The translations under genes and the position numbers were made by a program. This document shows positions 37,442-46,666 of a stretch of DNA of 64,000 bases, piece after piece. The first letter of the stretch is position 1. Each line of letters opens with the position of its first letter. The notes beneath the pieces were generated by a model, which had not been told where the DNA came from, ran no database searches, and saw nothing but the letters and a program-made list of their open reading frames with translations. The stretch spans positions 930,001 through 994,000 of the forward strand of contig JADJYV010000013.1 of assembly GCA_016719575.1 (NCBI GenBank). The letters are read 5' to 3'. Source of the stretch: Pseudobdellovibrionaceae bacterium (GTDB taxonomy: Bacteria > Bdellovibrionota > Bdellovibrionia > Bdellovibrionales > Bdellovibrionaceae).

Positions 37442-38185
37442 TTACAGCGTCACCCATTCCATATTTTGCCCCGACAACTTCAAAACCTGCACACTCGCTC
37501 CATACCAACTACCGAGGTTGATCGAGCGAATCTTTCGATCGCCGACCTGAATCTCGCAATCATCCACGACATGCATGTGACCAGAAATAATCACATCAAA
37601 AGATTTTTCTAGGTACGCCCGTGGTGCATGTTTGCGAATCATCTCGATCAACCTGTTTTCATTTTTTGTGCGATACTGCTGACTGCGCACCCGACTTTTT
37701 TTTGCTGCGTAGGCGCCAACTTGCTCCCAAACAGCACCGGGAATCAAATGACCTATGGCCTCGATCGCTGGATGCCGTATGACCGATCGGAGGCGAAGAT
37801 AAGCTTTATCGTCTTGATTAATTAAGTCACCGTGCTCCACCCGCACAGTCAGTCCATTCAGAACATAGTATTGTGGCTCAACACATACTTCGATGCCAAC
37901 CTCGTCTGTCCAAAATCGATCAATATGAACATCGTGATTGCCTTCGATATAAGTGATCTTACCACCGGAATCTTTTAGCGCTTGAATCGCATCAACGAGT
38001 GGCTGAAATTTTTTAACAAAAAAAGTGTGACCACCAATCCAAAGGTCAAAAATATCTCCAAGTAAAAATAGATGGACGTCTTGAGGATTTTTCTCAGTCA
38101 AAGAATGCAAAAAGCGCAACAAAATTTCACTGTTGCGCTCTTGCATTGTTTTAATATGGATATCAGAAATAAACCAAGCTTCCAA
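37442..38185 (-). CDS. lpxH: UDP-2,3-diacylglucosamine hydrolase-like metallophosphoesterase
   Basis: The enzyme would cleave UDP-2,3-diacylglucosamine to lipid X in lipid A synthesis at the inner membrane. The calcineurin-like motifs occur in order: FISDIHIK, GDIFDLW, EGNHDVH, VEHGDLI and SGHMHV, the LpxH set. At 247 residues it is normal. The start is TTG at 38185 with GGGA upstream, 10 bases after ftsZ, so it is the last gene of the dcw transcript. A remnant insertion sequence lies downstream. Confidence 0.85.
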   Translation of the reverse strand: MEAWFISDIHIKTMQERNSEILLRFLHSLTEKNPQDVHLFLLGDIFDLWIGGHTFFVKKFQPLVDAIQALKDSGGKITYIEGNHDVHIDRFWTDEVGIEVCVEPQYYVLNGLTVRVEHGDLINQDDKAYLRLRSVIRHPAIEAIGHLIPGAVWEQVGAYAAKKSRVRSQQYRTKNENRLIEMIRKHAPRAYLEKSFDVIISGHMHVVDDCEIQVGDRKIRSINLGSWYGASVQVLKLSGQNMEWVTL

Positions 38186-38195
38186 TTGATCCCGA

Positions 38196-39791
38196 TTATT
38201 CCTTATTTAAATCAAACCCTTGTTTCTTGCGAATAAAAGCCGGCACATCCAGATTTTGGTTCGCAAAGGGTGAGCTTAAAACTTCACGAGCCATCTTTCG
38301 CGCTTCCTCTAAAGACTGTGTCTCTTGGTCAACATTCATTGAAAGCTGTTCAGGCTGAGAGTGTTTTGCTTTTAACTCTTGGCTTTCTTTAAAAGCACGA
38401 GCTTTTGCCATCAACATATCCCGAGGAGACAAGGTCGCTTCAGCAGGATTGGGCTGAGGAGTCGCTGCCACTGGCGCAATAGGCGTTGGCATTTCTGCCA
38501 TAGTAGGTGCAGGCATTGCTGGAACTGGCTGAGCAACGGGTGGTTGCGGAGCTGCTTGAACTGGCGCCTCCATCGGTTGTTGATAGGTATAATTCAAAAC
38601 TGAATTTTGTACTGCCTGAATAGGTGGCAACTCAGCAGGCATCGCTGGTGGTTGCTGATATTGATGCATGGCTGGCATCTGCGGCATTTGTGGCATTTGC
38701 GGCATCATCGTGCCCATATTCGGAATTGCTGGAATCGGCGGAAGTGTATTCATGCCCATTGACGGAAATTGAATTCCTGTGCCATTCAAAAACTGCTGCA
38801 TTTGGTGAATGGCATCACTCGCCATTTGACGATCTTCTTGTGCGAATCCAGTCGCGATGACTGTTACGCGAACTTCATCTCCTAGGTTGTCATCGATAAC
38901 CGCTCCAAAAATAATCTCTGCATCTTCATGGGCCGCCTCGGTGATCAACATTGAAGCTTCATTCACCTCAAGGAGGCTCATATCAGAACCGCCGGTCACG
39001 TTTATAATTATACCAGTCGCGCCATCAATGCGGATATTTTCGAGAAGTGGAGAAGAAATTGCTGCCGTTGCCGCTTCCACTGCCCGGTTCTGACCTCTAG
39101 CAGATCCAGTCCCCATAATTGCAATGCCTTTAGAGGCCATAACCGTTCGAATATCCGCGAAGTCCAAATTGATAAGACCACGAATGTTAATCAAGTCAGA
39201 AATTCCCTTAACCGCTTGCAAGAGAACTTCATCTGCTTTCTTAAAAGTTTCTAACAATGGTGTTTTCTCAGTGGCAATGGATAGTAACTTTTGATTTGGA
39301 ATAACAATCAGAGTATCAACATTTTCCTTCAGCTCAGCCAATCCACCATCTGCGTGCTTCGAGCGTTTTTTTCCTTCAAAAAAGAATGGCTTTGTCACAA
39401 CACCGATAGTTAAGGCACCTAGTTCACGGGCAATTTTTGCAACAATCGGAGCCCCGCCCGTTCCTGTTCCGCCACCCATACCAGCGGTGACAAAAACCAT
39501 GTCCGCGCCCTCAAGTTTTTCAACGATTTCATTGTAAGATTCAATAGCTGCTCGGCGACCAATATCAGGATTTGCCCCAGCACCAAGCCCCTTTGTTAAA
39601 TCAAGTCCTAGTTGAATTTTCGAAGGCGCCTTGTTTGCATTTAAAGCCTGAATGTCAGTGTTAGCTACTATGAATTCAACGCCGTTCATTTTAGACTCGA
39701 TCATAGTCGAAACAGCATTGCTGCCGCCACCGCCGACTCCAACAACTTTGATGTTAGCGCCTATACTGATATTTTCCTCTAACTCAAACAT
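38196..39791 (-). CDS. ftsZ: cell division protein FtsZ
   Basis: The tubulin-like GTPase forms the division ring. The GTP loop GGGTGTGGAP follows FVTAGM, the N-terminal glycine loop VGVGGGGSNAV binds the base, and the T7 loop NLDFADIRTVM is present. The core ends near residue 320. A long Pro/Met/Gln/Ala-rich linker contains PQMPQMPQMP repeats. The extreme tail LDVPAFIRKKQG is the conserved peptide that binds FtsA and other partners. At 531 residues it is long because of the linker. AGGAGG precedes the ATG. It follows ftsA after 66 bases. Confidence 0.97.
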   Translation of the reverse strand: MFELEENISIGANIKVVGVGGGGSNAVSTMIESKMNGVEFIVANTDIQALNANKAPSKIQLGLDLTKGLGAGANPDIGRRAAIESYNEIVEKLEGADMVFVTAGMGGGTGTGGAPIVAKIARELGALTIGVVTKPFFFEGKKRSKHADGGLAELKENVDTLIVIPNQKLLSIATEKTPLLETFKKADEVLLQAVKGISDLINIRGLINLDFADIRTVMASKGIAIMGTGSARGQNRAVEAATAAISSPLLENIRIDGATGIIINVTGGSDMSLLEVNEASMLITEAAHEDAEIIFGAVIDDNLGDEVRVTVIATGFAQEDRQMASDAIHQMQQFLNGTGIQFPSMGMNTLPPIPAIPNMGTMMPQMPQMPQMPAMHQYQQPPAMPAELPPIQAVQNSVLNYTYQQPMEAPVQAAPQPPVAQPVPAMPAPTMAEMPTPIAPVAATPQPNPAEATLSPRDMLMAKARAFKESQELKAKHSQPEQLSMNVDQETQSLEEARKMAREVLSSPFANQNLDVPAFIRKKQGFDLNKE

Positions 39792-39857
39792 TCACTCCTC
39801 CTAAACCTTTTAGCGCATTCTTACGCTCGTAACTATTAAACAATCGAGAAATAAAAT

Positions 39858-41120
39858 TTAAAAAATTTGTCCAAAAAAATCTTTAACCTTTTGTGCAATT
39901 CCATCTAAGGACTCGCCGAGATTGATCATCTCCCCGGCCTGTTGCTGACTCTGTAGTATTAAATCCTTACGCTGACTCAATCCATACAGCAACAAACCAA
40001 CGGCAGCCGAATACTCGCCGGATTTTACAACATCGATAAGTCCACCCACCTTGCTTGGACCACCTCGACGAACAGGTATATCAAAAATGAATTCCGCCAT
40101 TTCAACAAGACCATCGAGTTGACTCGATCCACCAGTCAAAACCAATCCGGAGCCCATCAATGGCAGCAAACTACTCATTCGCATGTCATTGGCAATCAGG
40201 TTAAGAGTTTCTTCAGCCCTTGCTTCCAAAACATCAGCCAAATCTTTTCTTGGAATCAGTCGTGACTTGCGCCCACCAACGCCTTCGACTTCTATGGTTT
40301 CGGTTTCATTTACCATTGAGGCCATCGCACAACCGAATTTCTTCTTTAAAATTTCTGCTGCTACCTGAGGCGCTCTTAATCCGACAGCTACATCGTGTGT
40401 AAAGTGATGACCGCCTATTGGTATAACCGAAGTATGAGCCACACTGCCGTTGACGAAATAGACAGCATCACAAGTGCCGCCTCCCATATCAACCACACTG
40501 ACTCCAAGATTTCTCTCGTCATCACTTAACACTGCGACCGAAGCTGCAAGTTGATTTAACACAAGGCCAGCGACACGAAGACCTGCTTTTTCAACACATT
40601 TAATCGAGTTTTGAATTGCTGTGTGTCCTGCCGTCACGATATGGACAGAGGCCTCTAATCTTACACCCGACATTCCAATAGGATCGGTGATCCCATCCTG
40701 CCCATCAACTTTGTATTCACGAGGCAAGACATGTAAAACATTTCTATCGGCTGGAACAGCAACAGCCTTTGCAGCCTCTATCACCCTCTCAATATCTTGA
40801 TGGGTGACCTCTTTATTTTTGATGGCGACCATGCCCTTTGAATCAAAAGAAGTAATATGAGTCCCCGAGACTCCAACCCAAGCTTCGCTCACTGAGTATC
40901 CACTCATGAGTTCCGCTTCTTCTTTTGCTTTTTTTATAGATTCTGTTGTTGCCTCAATATTAACAACAACGCCTTGGCGAATACCCGTATTGGGAGCTGT
41001 GCCAACTCCTACAACATCGATCTTTCCTTCAGGGTTCACTGTACCAATGACAAAGCATACTTTCGTAGAACCAATATCAAGGCCAGCCAGCACCGGTGCT
41101 TTCGGTTTTATATTGCTCAT
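39858..41120 (-). CDS. ftsA: cell division protein FtsA
   Basis: This actin-like protein tethers FtsZ to the membrane. The ATPase motifs are AGLDIGSTKVCFVIG near the start, VVDMGGGTCDAVYF and GLVLTGGSSQLDG. The C-terminal amphipathic helix (AQKVKDFFGQIF) is the membrane anchor. At 420 residues the length is normal. The start is the ATG at 41120 with TTAGGA upstream; that site belongs to a repeated sequence that can pair with the leader. Confidence 0.96.
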   Translation of the reverse strand: MSNIKPKAPVLAGLDIGSTKVCFVIGTVNPEGKIDVVGVGTAPNTGIRQGVVVNIEATTESIKKAKEEAELMSGYSVSEAWVGVSGTHITSFDSKGMVAIKNKEVTHQDIERVIEAAKAVAVPADRNVLHVLPREYKVDGQDGITDPIGMSGVRLEASVHIVTAGHTAIQNSIKCVEKAGLRVAGLVLNQLAASVAVLSDDERNLGVSVVDMGGGTCDAVYFVNGSVAHTSVIPIGGHHFTHDVAVGLRAPQVAAEILKKKFGCAMASMVNETETIEVEGVGGRKSRLIPRKDLADVLEARAEETLNLIANDMRMSSLLPLMGSGLVLTGGSSQLDGLVEMAEFIFDIPVRRGGPSKVGGLIDVVKSGEYSAAVGLLLYGLSQRKDLILQSQQQAGEMINLGESLDGIAQKVKDFFGQIF

Positions 41121-41245
41121 CCCTAAGTCCTAAGTAAAAACTTACCAAAACTTTCCAACTCATTCGGAAAGTTAAACCTCCTGTTATCATTCAGGAAGTT
41201 GCTCAAACCTAAGTCCACATGACTTAGGACTGCCTTGACTTTAGC
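41121..41245 (-). promoter_or_regulatory. structured ftsQ-ftsA leader, candidate cis-acting RNA
   Basis: Read leftward, this gap holds an 8-base hairpin (CCTAAGTC, plus 41221-41228, with GACTTAGG, plus 41208-41215). A weak CCTG/CAGG hairpin around an AGGAGG (plus 41177-41182) comes next. A second 8-base hairpin follows (AACTTTCC/GGAAAGTT, plus 41166-41173 and 41149-41156). GACTTAGG recurs at plus 41122-41129, forming the ribosome binding site of ftsA. The first strand could therefore pair with either copy. An ATG frame of 28 codons (41163 to 41077) overlaps the ftsA start. Confidence 0.5.
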
Positions 41246-41995
41246 TTAGGGATCCTTACGCAACCTGACAAGAACTTTCTTTGACAGGTTGGCGTCTATG
41301 ACGCGTGCGTCTATGTCTCGTGTTTTTAGATAATCCACCACTTGCGCAACTCTCGCGCTCTTAAGGGCCACTTGATCTTCTCCAATTTTGACCTGAATTC
41401 CCGTCTTCATCATCATGACCGAAAATCCCTCTTTCGGATCGTAGCGCATTTCAGAAATTGTTTTTTTGCTGAAGGAACCTTCGGCTGGAATTTCTTTGAT
41501 CACATTAACTGCTTTAGTTCGCAGTTCTTTTTTTTGCATAAAAATATCACCATCTAACAATGTTACATCAGGGGCTTGGCGTGAATCCACACTGTCCAAA
41601 AAACTACCGTCCTCAATGATGGGAATATACTTTCCATTTTTACCGAGATAAAGAAGCTTAACATCACAAGGCTGAATTCTCACCAGCAAAGTGCTTGGCC
41701 AACTCCGAGAGATACTATGAACAGCAATCCAATTTTGTGAATTTAAAATCGCTACAACCTCAGATAATTTTAACGACCACAAAGACTGACCTCGGAACAA
41801 CTCCATCTGTTTTTCCATTTTTCCAACAAGAGGAGCGTAAAAATTTTGTTGATTTTCAACACGAGATCCATCAAGCACAATTTCAACTTCAGTAATATTA
41901 AAAAAGCCCTTTTCATTGAGCCAATACATCGAGCCTGCAATAGCCGAAGGCATCAATACAAATCCCACAAACAGTTTCATAATAACATTTTTCAA
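41246..41995 (-). CDS. ftsQ: cell division protein FtsQ (POTRA domain)
   Basis: This bitopic inner-membrane division protein links early and late divisome parts. The start is TTG at 41995, giving 249 residues; ATG at 41980 is also possible. One hydrophobic segment (LFVGFVLMPSAIAG) is followed by the POTRA-like region (FFNITEVEIVLDG) and the FtsQ beta domain (WPSTLLVRIQPCDVKLLYLG). A GGGG element lies before the TTG. It follows murB after 77 bases; no ddl is present between them. Sequence conservation in FtsQ is low, and position supports the name. Confidence 0.85.
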   Translation of the reverse strand: MKNVIMKLFVGFVLMPSAIAGSMYWLNEKGFFNITEVEIVLDGSRVENQQNFYAPLVGKMEKQMELFRGQSLWSLKLSEVVAILNSQNWIAVHSISRSWPSTLLVRIQPCDVKLLYLGKNGKYIPIIEDGSFLDSVDSRQAPDVTLLDGDIFMQKKELRTKAVNVIKEIPAEGSFSKKTISEMRYDPKEGFSVMMMKTGIQVKIGEDQVALKSARVAQVVDYLKTRDIDARVIDANLSKKVLVRLRKDP

Positions 41996-42072
41996 ACTAC
42001 AACCCCGCTTGCACTCATTGTAACAAACCTGCAGTTGGGATTTAAAACCATTTCATCAGCTTAGACCTAAGT

Positions 42073-42966
42073 CTACCACTCCCCAAGACGGACAACTTCG
42101 GTCTGCAGCTCAACTGCAGAATACTTTTTAACTGTTTTTTGAACGTGCTCAATCACGGCCCATACATCCATCGCCTTCGCGGCTCCTCGATTTACTATAA
42201 AGTTGGCGTGCTTTAGCGACACTTCAGCATCGCCAATACGAAACCCCTTGAGGCCACAGCTATCAATCAATTGGGCCGCCTTCCCCCCCGCGGGATTTCT
42301 AAAAACCGAGCCGCAACTTGGCATGTCTAGAGGTTGTTTTGATAGGCGCAATTTATTTGCACTTCGAACCTGATCTAAAACCGTGTGATCTTGAATCAAT
42401 GGCCAACTCATTCCGACCCTGACAATGACCCCAGGTTGCCAACCATGGGAGTGCCGATACTCCCAAACAATTTGAGACTTATTTAGGCGAGCCGTTGTAA
42501 ATTTATCGTCTTGATACCTAAGGACTTCCACCCAATCAACGATCTCGAAAAATTCGCGCGGAACGAAACTTTCGGCGACCCCTGCATTCATTACCACTCC
42601 GCCGCCAACATCGCCGGGCAAACCCGCCAAAAAAAGCGCCGGAGCAAGTTTGGCTTTTAAGAACATTTTTAAAAGCTCCGACTTGGCCGTCCCGGCCAGA
42701 GCAGTGACCTGCAAATTTCCGTTTTCTTCTTTGCTTTCAATGCCAGAGAATCGCCGCAAGCAAATTACCAAGCCACGAATACCTTTATCTGAAACAAGGA
42801 CGTTTGTGCCCCCACCAAAAAAGGTTACTGGTTGTTGATTCTGATTGGCCCAAAGGATCCCTTCCTTAACATCATCGATGCTTTCTGGCAGACAGAAAAA
42901 ATCCGCCTCCCCGCCAATCATCCAAGATGTGTATTCCGCCAACGGAATCTTCTCTTTTATTTCCAT
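42073..42966 (-). CDS. murB: UDP-N-acetylenolpyruvoylglucosamine reductase
   Basis: The FAD enzyme reduces UDP-GlcNAc-enolpyruvate to UDP-MurNAc in cytoplasmic peptidoglycan synthesis. The motifs are YTSWMIGGEADFF, FGGGTNVLVSDKGIRG (FAD pyrophosphate), LPGDVGGGVVMNAG and CGSVFRNPAGGKAAQLI (catalytic Ser). At 297 residues it resembles the shorter type II MurB. The start is ATG at 42966, inside the murC stop (TGATG). The order murC-murB is usual in dcw clusters. Confidence 0.95.
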   Translation of the reverse strand: MEIKEKIPLAEYTSWMIGGEADFFCLPESIDDVKEGILWANQNQQPVTFFGGGTNVLVSDKGIRGLVICLRRFSGIESKEENGNLQVTALAGTAKSELLKMFLKAKLAPALFLAGLPGDVGGGVVMNAGVAESFVPREFFEIVDWVEVLRYQDDKFTTARLNKSQIVWEYRHSHGWQPGVIVRVGMSWPLIQDHTVLDQVRSANKLRLSKQPLDMPSCGSVFRNPAGGKAAQLIDSCGLKGFRIGDAEVSLKHANFIVNRGAAKAMDVWAVIEHVQKTVKKYSAVELQTEVVRLGEW

Positions 42967-44327
42967 CAAAGTTTATTTAAAACCTCAAGGCCAAGCTTCC
43001 AACCATCACCAGCCCCCAAGGTGATAAAAACATCACCCGGATTAAGGCCACTCACTATCTTTTCAGAAGCTAAAGAATCGCGAACAAAATATTTGACGTT
43101 CTGATGCTTCATCTCTTGCACCAGTCTCTCCGAATTTATTCCGGGAATAACAGCTTCTCCAGCTGGATAAATATCCGTCACTAAAACTTCATCGGCCTGC
43201 GAAAAGCATGTCGTGAAATCATGCCAACAATGCTGAGTTCTCGAAAATCGATGTGGTTGAAAATAGACAATCAACCGACTCTTTGGATATTTTTCACGAA
43301 AGGCCTGCAAAACAGCTCGCACTTCTGTCGGGTGGTGACCATAGTCATCGTAAATGCGAATGCCTCTTCGTTCGCCTTTGAAGTGGAATCGTCTGTCTAC
43401 TCCTTCAAAGAGCTGAAGACCTCGAGCGCAAGTTTCAAAATCGATTCCTGCCTGAAGTCCCGCCAATATCGCCCCAGTTGCATTGAGTGCATTGTGTCTC
43501 CCAGGAACCTTCAGATGATAATCACCGAGCTTTACTTTTTCTTGGGTCTTAAGGTCTTTTCTGAATAAAGCATATCGCCCCTGCTCGCCTCGTAAGACCA
43601 CATCATTGTTTTCATTGAAACCATAGAAAACCACTCGCTTCGGAAAGTTTTCGAAAACCTTACGAATGGCAGGGTCGTCCCCGCAGACAATACACAATCC
43701 ATAAAAAGGAACTCGCAATGCAAATTCATAGAATGACTTTTGCACATTTTCAAAAGTCTTAAAGTGATCTAAGTGGTCTGCATCAATATTTGTTATAATT
43801 GCAATCTCAGGAGTTAGCTTATGAAAGCTGCCATCACTTTCGTCAGCTTCAGCCAATAACCACTCACCATCTCCCAAAAGAGCCGTCGATTTTATAAGTT
43901 CAAAACGCCCACCGACAGCAATTGTCGGTTTTAACTTTGCCTCTAAAAAAATGGCAGCCGTCATGCTCGTGGTTGTTGTTTTTCCATGTGTGCCAGCAAC
44001 AGCAATACCCCTCTTCAAGCGCATAATCTCTGCCAAGGCTTCTGCCCGTGGAATCAATGGAATTTGCCGTGCTCGCGCCTCTGCAATTTCTGGATTGCTG
44101 TATTGAATAGCACTCGAATAAACCACGACATCTGCATCTCCAATATGAGCAGCAGCGTGCCCTTTAAAAACTTTGACCCCGAGATCCTTCAATCGCTCCG
44201 TATTTGCATTTTCTGCCGAATCACTGCCAGTGACGATCGCCCCCATTGAGTAGAGCAACTCGGCCAATCCACACATTCCAATGCCGCCGATACCTACAAA
44301 GTGAAATTTTGTCTTTTGCAAACGCAT
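42966..44327 (-). CDS. murC: UDP-N-acetylmuramate-L-alanine ligase
   Basis: The enzyme adds L-Ala to UDP-MurNAc using ATP. The N-terminal UDP-binding segment is FVGIGGIGMCGLAELL. The P-loop is AVAGTHGKTTTTSM, followed by LLAEADESDGSF, TNIDADHLDHF and DDYGHHPTEVRAVL. At 453 residues it is normal. It follows murG after 33 bases and overlaps murB. The identification is firm. Confidence 0.97.
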   Translation of the reverse strand: MRLQKTKFHFVGIGGIGMCGLAELLYSMGAIVTGSDSAENANTERLKDLGVKVFKGHAAAHIGDADVVVYSSAIQYSNPEIAEARARQIPLIPRAEALAEIMRLKRGIAVAGTHGKTTTTSMTAAIFLEAKLKPTIAVGGRFELIKSTALLGDGEWLLAEADESDGSFHKLTPEIAIITNIDADHLDHFKTFENVQKSFYEFALRVPFYGLCIVCGDDPAIRKVFENFPKRVVFYGFNENNDVVLRGEQGRYALFRKDLKTQEKVKLGDYHLKVPGRHNALNATGAILAGLQAGIDFETCARGLQLFEGVDRRFHFKGERRGIRIYDDYGHHPTEVRAVLQAFREKYPKSRLIVYFQPHRFSRTQHCWHDFTTCFSQADEVLVTDIYPAGEAVIPGINSERLVQEMKHQNVKYFVRDSLASEKIVSGLNPGDVFITLGAGDGWKLGLEVLNKL

Positions 44328-44360
44328 GTTGACCTTATTCTTTTATCTAAATTTTTTATG

Positions 44361-45440
44361 CTACCCTATTAAGAGCTCTGCCATTTTTTCAGCCGCCCGG
44401 GATTTATAAAACTTATTTAGATTTTCTCGCATTTCTTTAAGGTGTTGGGTATCTTTTTTGAGATCTTCGATCTTCTGTATCAAAGAACTTGGCGTTAGAT
44501 CTTTCTGTAAGAGCATCGCCGCCGCTCGGTGATCGACAAGACTTTCTGCGTTTCTACGCTGATGATCGTCTGCAGCCCAAGGCAATGGAATAAATAACGC
44601 TGGCTTTGCGGCAGCAGCAATCTCGGCAACCGTACTTGCACCGGCCCGGCAGATAACCAAATCTGCCCATTCGTAGCTCATTTCCATTTGATAAAGATAT
44701 TCGTGCGCCTCTATGCCGTTCCTTCCTTTGTAAGACTCCAAAATTGCGGCATAATCATGCGGGCCCGTTTGGTGAATAATTTTTGTATCCTTAAGCCACT
44801 CCCCGCCCTTTTCGATGGCTGCTTTCACAACCATGTTTATACTATGAGCCCCCTGGCTACCTCCAAAGATAAGGATGTGAAAATTTTTATCTCTTTTCTG
44901 GAACTCTTTTTGAGATAGATCCTCGACCTCTTTACGAATGGGCACGCCCACCTGAGTAATTTCTGTGCTATGAAGATGTTTTGAGGCTTCATCGAATACG
45001 ACGAAACTTTTGCCAACAACACGTGACAACAATCTATTCGTCATCCCAGGAAAGGCATTAGGTTCCCAAATTGCGGTTTTAAAACCCATAAGGCTTGCCA
45101 CCAGCACAAAAGGCCCCGACGCGTAGCCACCCACCCCAAGAATCGCCTGAGGCTTAAGCTCCATCAAAAGAGCAATCGACTGAACGATGGACTTAGGAAT
45201 ACCCAATAGGGTCTGAAGTTTTTTTAAAAATCCACCTGCATGATTTAATTTTCCAACGCTGATGTGATGTAGCGCAAAACCTTCTCGCGGCACTATTTTA
45301 TTCTCAAGACCAGCAGGAGTTCCAACAAAATGGACTTCATAATCGGGATACTGGGCTTTGATAGCTTTGGCTATGGAAATACCCGGATAGATATGTCCAC
45401 CAGTGCCACCACCGGCAATGACAACATTTTTTTTTCTCAT
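44361..45440 (-). CDS. murG: UDP-GlcNAc:lipid I N-acetylglucosaminyltransferase
   Basis: This GT28 enzyme converts lipid I to lipid II on the inner face of the membrane. VIAGGGTGGHIYPG (nucleotide loop) is near the start; GGSQGAHSIN and CRAGASTVAEIAAAAKPALF bind the UDP-GlcNAc. The start is ATG at 45440, which overlaps the ftsW stop as ATGA. A longer frame from 45467 would lie inside ftsW. At 359 residues it is normal. It is followed by murC. Confidence 0.96.
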   Translation of the reverse strand: MRKKNVVIAGGGTGGHIYPGISIAKAIKAQYPDYEVHFVGTPAGLENKIVPREGFALHHISVGKLNHAGGFLKKLQTLLGIPKSIVQSIALLMELKPQAILGVGGYASGPFVLVASLMGFKTAIWEPNAFPGMTNRLLSRVVGKSFVVFDEASKHLHSTEITQVGVPIRKEVEDLSQKEFQKRDKNFHILIFGGSQGAHSINMVVKAAIEKGGEWLKDTKIIHQTGPHDYAAILESYKGRNGIEAHEYLYQMEMSYEWADLVICRAGASTVAEIAAAAKPALFIPLPWAADDHQRRNAESLVDHRAAAMLLQKDLTPSSLIQKIEDLKKDTQHLKEMRENLNKFYKSRAAEKMAELLIG

Positions 45441-46585
45441 ATTTTTCGTGCCTTCGAGTGATCCCATAAAGCTCGTCCAAATTTTTTTGAACTATCCACT
45501 GTATCTAAGGAGTTTTCTACATTCAAAATTAAACCAAAGGTAAAACAAAGGACGACCAGAGAGCTTCCGCCATAACTTAAAAATGGAAGTGTTAACCCTT
45601 TTGTCGGCAATAACCCCATCACAACACCCGCGTTGATAAAAACCGATAAAGCAAACGATAATGTGAGCCCCAAAACCATCGCTTTTTTAAAGGCAGTCTC
45701 AGCTTTCACCGCAATTTGAACTCCACGAAGAACGACAAAGCCATAAAGTATTAAAATAACTAGAAAACCCACAAACCCCATTTCCTCGCCAAAAACTGCA
45801 AGAGTAAAGTCCGTATGAGCCTCAGGCAAAAAAAACAACTTTCCTTGACCTTGCCCGATACCAGCACCCATCAAACCGCCCGAATGAAAACTAAGCATAC
45901 TCTGAATAACTTGAAATCCTTTTGAGGCTGGATCAGACCAAGGATCCAAAAATGCCATAACACGAGCCCGGCGGTAAGGAACAGTCATCACCAAAAAATA
46001 GACCACTGGCAAAACCGTGGCAAAACCAGCAATGATGTACTTCCAACGCAGGCCAAAAGAAAATAGCAACCCGATTCCGACCATTAAAATAATTGCAAAG
46101 CTTCCGAAGTCCGGTTGCTTCAACAACAATGCCAAGGGACTTACAATTAAAAGCATTAACGATGGCCAGGGCAATTTGCCAAGAAAATTTTGATTTCGAC
46201 ATAAGAGACTTGCAAACAGCAAACTAAAGGAAATTTTTAAAAACTCTCCTGGCTCGAAGCGGAGTCCCATCGGAAGTTGAATCCAGCGAGCCGCGCCTCC
46301 TACGCGAACTCCAATTCCCGGCACAAACGTCGCCAAAATCAAGGCCCCAGATACGATCCAGAATAACCAACCAAATTTTTCGATATATTTAAATGGAAAG
46401 TGAATTGTCCCGATGAGAACTGCAAAAGAGACTAAAGCGAATACCAGCTGCTTTTTAAAAAAGTAAAGTCCATCACCATAGGATTCAATTGCGAAAATAA
46501 AACTCGAGCTGTAAACCTGTACAAGCCCAATACCAATAAGCGCGATAATCGACAGAAATAAACTACTAGAGAGATAGCGAAGCAT
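45437..46585 (-). CDS. ftsW: SEDS-family septal peptidoglycan polymerase FtsW
   Basis: This multispanning inner-membrane protein polymerises lipid II with FtsI. It has about ten hydrophobic segments in 382 residues. The diagnostic loop is GAGIGQGQGKLFFLPEAHTD, followed by FTLAVFGEEMGFVG. The late motif KGLTLPFLSYGGSSLVV is FtsW/RodA-specific. The position before murG and its overlap with it favour FtsW over RodA. It starts 81 bases after the small lipoprotein gene. Confidence 0.96.
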   Translation of the reverse strand: MLRYLSSSLFLSIIALIGIGLVQVYSSSFIFAIESYGDGLYFFKKQLVFALVSFAVLIGTIHFPFKYIEKFGWLFWIVSGALILATFVPGIGVRVGGAARWIQLPMGLRFEPGEFLKISFSLLFASLLCRNQNFLGKLPWPSLMLLIVSPLALLLKQPDFGSFAIILMVGIGLLFSFGLRWKYIIAGFATVLPVVYFLVMTVPYRRARVMAFLDPWSDPASKGFQVIQSMLSFHSGGLMGAGIGQGQGKLFFLPEAHTDFTLAVFGEEMGFVGFLVILILYGFVVLRGVQIAVKAETAFKKAMVLGLTLSFALSVFINAGVVMGLLPTKGLTLPFLSYGGSSLVVLCFTFGLILNVENSLDTVDSSKKFGRALWDHSKARKI

Positions 46586-46666
46586 GAAAAACTCCTCTGC
46601 TTTATTTTAATCAGGGAGCTCCACTTGAGTCTTGCAGACAGAAAAAAACTAGACTCGGGACCAAAT

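Noticed and set aside
36937..37521. 194-codon frame across the barrel gene, the element remnant and lpxH
   Set aside because: It overlaps the barrel gene in another frame and runs through the noncoding strand of the transposase remnant; no signal for translation.
38640..38720. Short tandem repeats suggestive of a CRISPR or satellite
   Set aside because: They encode the Met/Pro/Gln linker of FtsZ and have no spacers.
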